A stretch of 64,000 bases of DNA, taken from the NCBI GenBank assembly GCA_963580455.1, contig OY756958.1:11606501-11670500 (forward strand). Reading direction: 5' to 3'. This DNA is from Euonymus europaeus. Taxonomy: Eukaryota; Streptophyta; Magnoliopsida; Celastrales; Celastraceae. The position numbers and the translations under genes were made by a program. Of this stretch, positions 62,041 to 64,000 are shown piece by piece. The stretch's first letter is position 1. Each line of letters opens with the position of its first letter. Under the pieces are notes generated by a model that saw only the letters and a list, made by a program, of their open reading frames with translations, ran no database searches and had not been told where the DNA came from.

Positions 62041-64000
62041 CTTCGGACCATAAAACTTGCTCGGTGTACACTTTTTATTGTTATTCTATGTCAAATTTTA
62101 CGAGTATAAGCTTCGTAGATTATTTCGATGCCAAAACACCAACTATCAATGACAAATCGACAAAACCGTTAAAAGCTACTCCATAGAGAGAGTTGAGCAA
62201 CTTCGGACTATAAAAGTTGCACGGTTTACACTTTTTATTTTTGTTCTATATCAAATTTTACGACTATAAGCAACCTAGATTATTTCGATGCCAAAACCCC
62301 AACTTTCTATGACAAATGGACAAAACCGTTTAAAGCTACTCCATAGAGAGAGTAGAGCAATTTCGGACCATAAAACTTGCTCGGTGTACACTTTTTATTG
62401 TTATTCTATGTCAAATTTTACGAGTATAAGCTTCCTAGATTATTTCGATGCCAAAACCCCAACTTTTTATGGCAAATGGACAAAACCATTTAAAGCTCCT
62501 CCATAGAGTGAGTTGGGAAACTTCGGACTATCAAAGTTGCTCGGTGTACACTTTTTATTGTTCTTCTATGTAAAATTTTACGACTATAAGCATCCTAGAT
62601 TATTTCGATGCCAAAACCCCAACTTTTTATGACAAATGGACAAAAACGTTAAAAGCTCCTCCATAGAGAGAGTTGTGCAACTTTGGACTATCGATGTTGC
62701 TCGGTGCACACTTTCTATTGTTCTTCTATGTCAAATTTTACGAGTATAAGCTTCCTAGATTATTTCGATGTGAAAACACCAACTTTACAAGACAAATGGA
62801 CAAAAACGTTAAAAGCTCCTCCACAAAGAGAATTGAGCAACTTTTAATCATCAAAGTCGCTCGGTGTACACTTTTTATTGTTCTTCTATGTCAAATTTTA
62901 CGAGTATATGCTTTGTGGATTATTTTGATGCCAAAATCCGAACTTTCTATGAGAAATGGACAAAAACATTAAAAGCTCCTCCATAGAGAGAGTTGTGCAA
63001 CTTCGGACTATCAAAATTGCTCGGTGTACACTTTTTATTGTTATTCTATGTCAAATTTTACGAGTATAAGCTTCCTAGATTATTTCGATGCCAAAACACG
63101 AACTATCAATGACAAAAGGACAAAACCGTTTAAAGCTCCTCCATAGAGTGATTTGAGCAACTTCGGACTATCAAAGTTGCTCGTTGTACACTTTTTGTTG
63201 TTCTTCTATGTCAAATTTTACGAGTATATGCTTCCTGGATTATTTCGATGCCAAGACACAAAATATCAATAACAAATCGACAAAACCGTTAAAAGCTACT
63301 CCATAGAGAGAGTTGAGCAACTTCGGACCATAAAAGTTGCTCGGTTTACACTTTTTATTGTTATTCTATGTCAAATTTTACAAGTATAAGCTTCCAAGAT
63401 TATTTCGATGACATAACCCCAACTTTCTATGACAAATGGACAAAACCGTTTAAAGCTTCTCCATTGAGTGAGTTGAGCAACTTCGGACTATCAAAGTTGC
63501 TCGGTGTACACTTTTTATTGTTCTTCTAGTTCAAATTTTACGAGTATAAGCTTCCTAGATTATTTCGATTCCAAAACCCCAACTTTCTATGACAAATGGA
63601 CAAAACCGTTTAAAGCTACTCCATAGAGAGAGTTGCGCAACTTCGGACCATAAAAGTTGCTTGGTGTACACTTTTTATTGTATTCTATGTCAAATTTTAC
63701 AAGTATAAGCTTCCAAGATTATTTCGATGACATAACCCCAACTTTCTATGACAAATGGACAAAACCGTTTAAAGCTTCTCCATTGAGTGAGTTGAGCAAC
63801 TTCGGACTATCAAAGTTGCTCGGTGTACACTTTTTATTGCTCTTCTAGTTCAAAATTTACGAGTATAAGCTTCCTAGATTATTTCGATTCCAAAACCTCA
63901 ACTTTCTATGACAAATGGACAAAACCGTTTAAAGCTACTCCATAGAGAGAGTTGTGCAACTTCGGACCATAAAAGTTGCTCGGTGTACACTTTTTATTGT
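62041..64000 (+). repeat. Irregular satellite zone at the right end
   Basis: After the E head and F of a fourth 17-mer start, the order becomes plain (cttcgtagattatttcg), a second F (about 62225-62275), gagtagagc, plain, then G (62760-62840), H (62900-62940), E-like, I (63240-63290), A, B, A, B. This matches the order at 27.3-28.6 kb and in the blocks at 1-10 kb. Private changes include cggtgcacactttc (about 62703), ctccacaaagag (about 62820), atgagaaatgg (about 62950) and attgtattctatg, a 1-bp loss near 63681. The array continues past the window end. Confidence 0.8.

Larger units (their letters stand above)
1..64000 (+). repeat. 160-bp tandem satellite array filling the whole window
   Basis: Every stretch I read is a recognisable copy of one monomer of about 160 bp, always in the same orientation. 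The phase holds to within a few bases over 64 kb, shifted only by 1-2 bp indels (for example near 6230, 22249, 23054 and 26870) and one 40-bp deletion at 61144. The recurrent landmarks, in order, are tgtacactttttattg, ttctatgtcaaattttac, gtataagcttcctag, ttcgatgccaaaacc, ttctatgacaaatgg, acaaaaccgtttaaagct, ccatagagagagttg and caacttcggactatcaaag. No gene, RNA gene, transposable element or unique DNA interrupts the array. Size, AT content and HOR organisation fit a eukaryotic centromeric or pericentromeric satellite. That role is inference; the repeat structure itself is directly visible. Confidence 0.98.

Noticed and set aside
800..63848. More than a hundred similar open reading frames of 61-125 codons on the + strand
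   Set aside because: They are by-products of the satellite. The monomer length (160) is not a multiple of three, so each frame recurs only every third monomer, and the frames overlap each other in different phases. There is no start context, codon bias or conserved protein family. Frame-shifting and stop-creating variants are shared freely between copies.
1..64000. CRISPR array
   Set aside because: There is no alternation of short constant repeats with unique spacers. The whole 160-bp unit repeats and variants recur in fixed orders, as in satellite DNA.
1..64000. Inverted or strand-switched monomer blocks
   Set aside because: I looked for the reverse complement of landmark words such as gtataagcttcc and found none. 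All monomers read in the same direction.

Overview
The whole window is one uninterrupted tandem satellite array. About 400 monomers of roughly 160 bp run head to tail in a single orientation from the first base to the last. I see no protein-coding gene, RNA gene, transposon, low-copy island or inverted segment. The monomer is about 62% A+T (60 G/C in the copy at 481-640). It starts conveniently at tgtacacttttt, usually carries a HindIII site (aagctt), and ends in a dyad-symmetric element followed by an 8-bp palindrome. A nucleosome-sized, AT-rich, gene-free satellite with multi-level higher-order repeats (HORs) suggests a eukaryotic centromere or pericentromere, most plausibly from a plant. 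The species cannot be fixed from sequence alone. Four 40-bp quarters, two of them visibly related, recall the carrot-family centromeric satellite CentDc (about 159 bp, four 39-40 bp subunits), but I could not compare sequences.

Layout: 1-13043 is an irregular zone of loosely repeated 20-23-mer blocks (about 3.2-3.7 kb). It includes a long duplication, 1-3040 against 6720-9920. 13044-21683 is a clean 14-mer HOR (2240 bp), three full copies plus a 12-mer copy. 21684-23424 is an irregular bridge holding a single-copy version of the first half of the later 9-mer. 23425-45202 is a 36-mer HOR (about 5764 bp), four copies, the second a shortened 4.49-kb chimera. 45340-51400 is a 9-mer HOR (1441 bp), four copies and a fragment. 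51062-59490 is a 17-mer HOR (2721 bp), three copies and a fragment. 59491-62040 is a scrambled zone with an exact single-monomer duplication and the only large indel, a 40-bp deletion. 62041-64000 returns to monomer orders seen near 23-28 kb.

Diagnostic monomer variants recur in recognisable orders, so the HORs look like successive local amplifications of pieces of one older array by unequal exchange and conversion. Variant names used below: A = gacataacc with ttctccattg; B = tctagttc; C = taaatatttctg; D = ttaaattttac with aagtttctag or aagctttctag; E = ttgttgttc followed by aacaccaactatc; F = tttatttttgttctatatc; G = gtgaaaacacc with ttttaatcatc; H = atgctttgtgg; I = aacacaaaatatc; J = tgattccaaaactcc; K = caatgccaaaacccg.

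There are no cooperating genes. The candidate functional content is structural: a monomer size close to a nucleosome repeat, a conserved dyad in most monomers, and CpG-site transitions that suggest a methylated state. All repeat boundaries and identities were read by eye, not computed.
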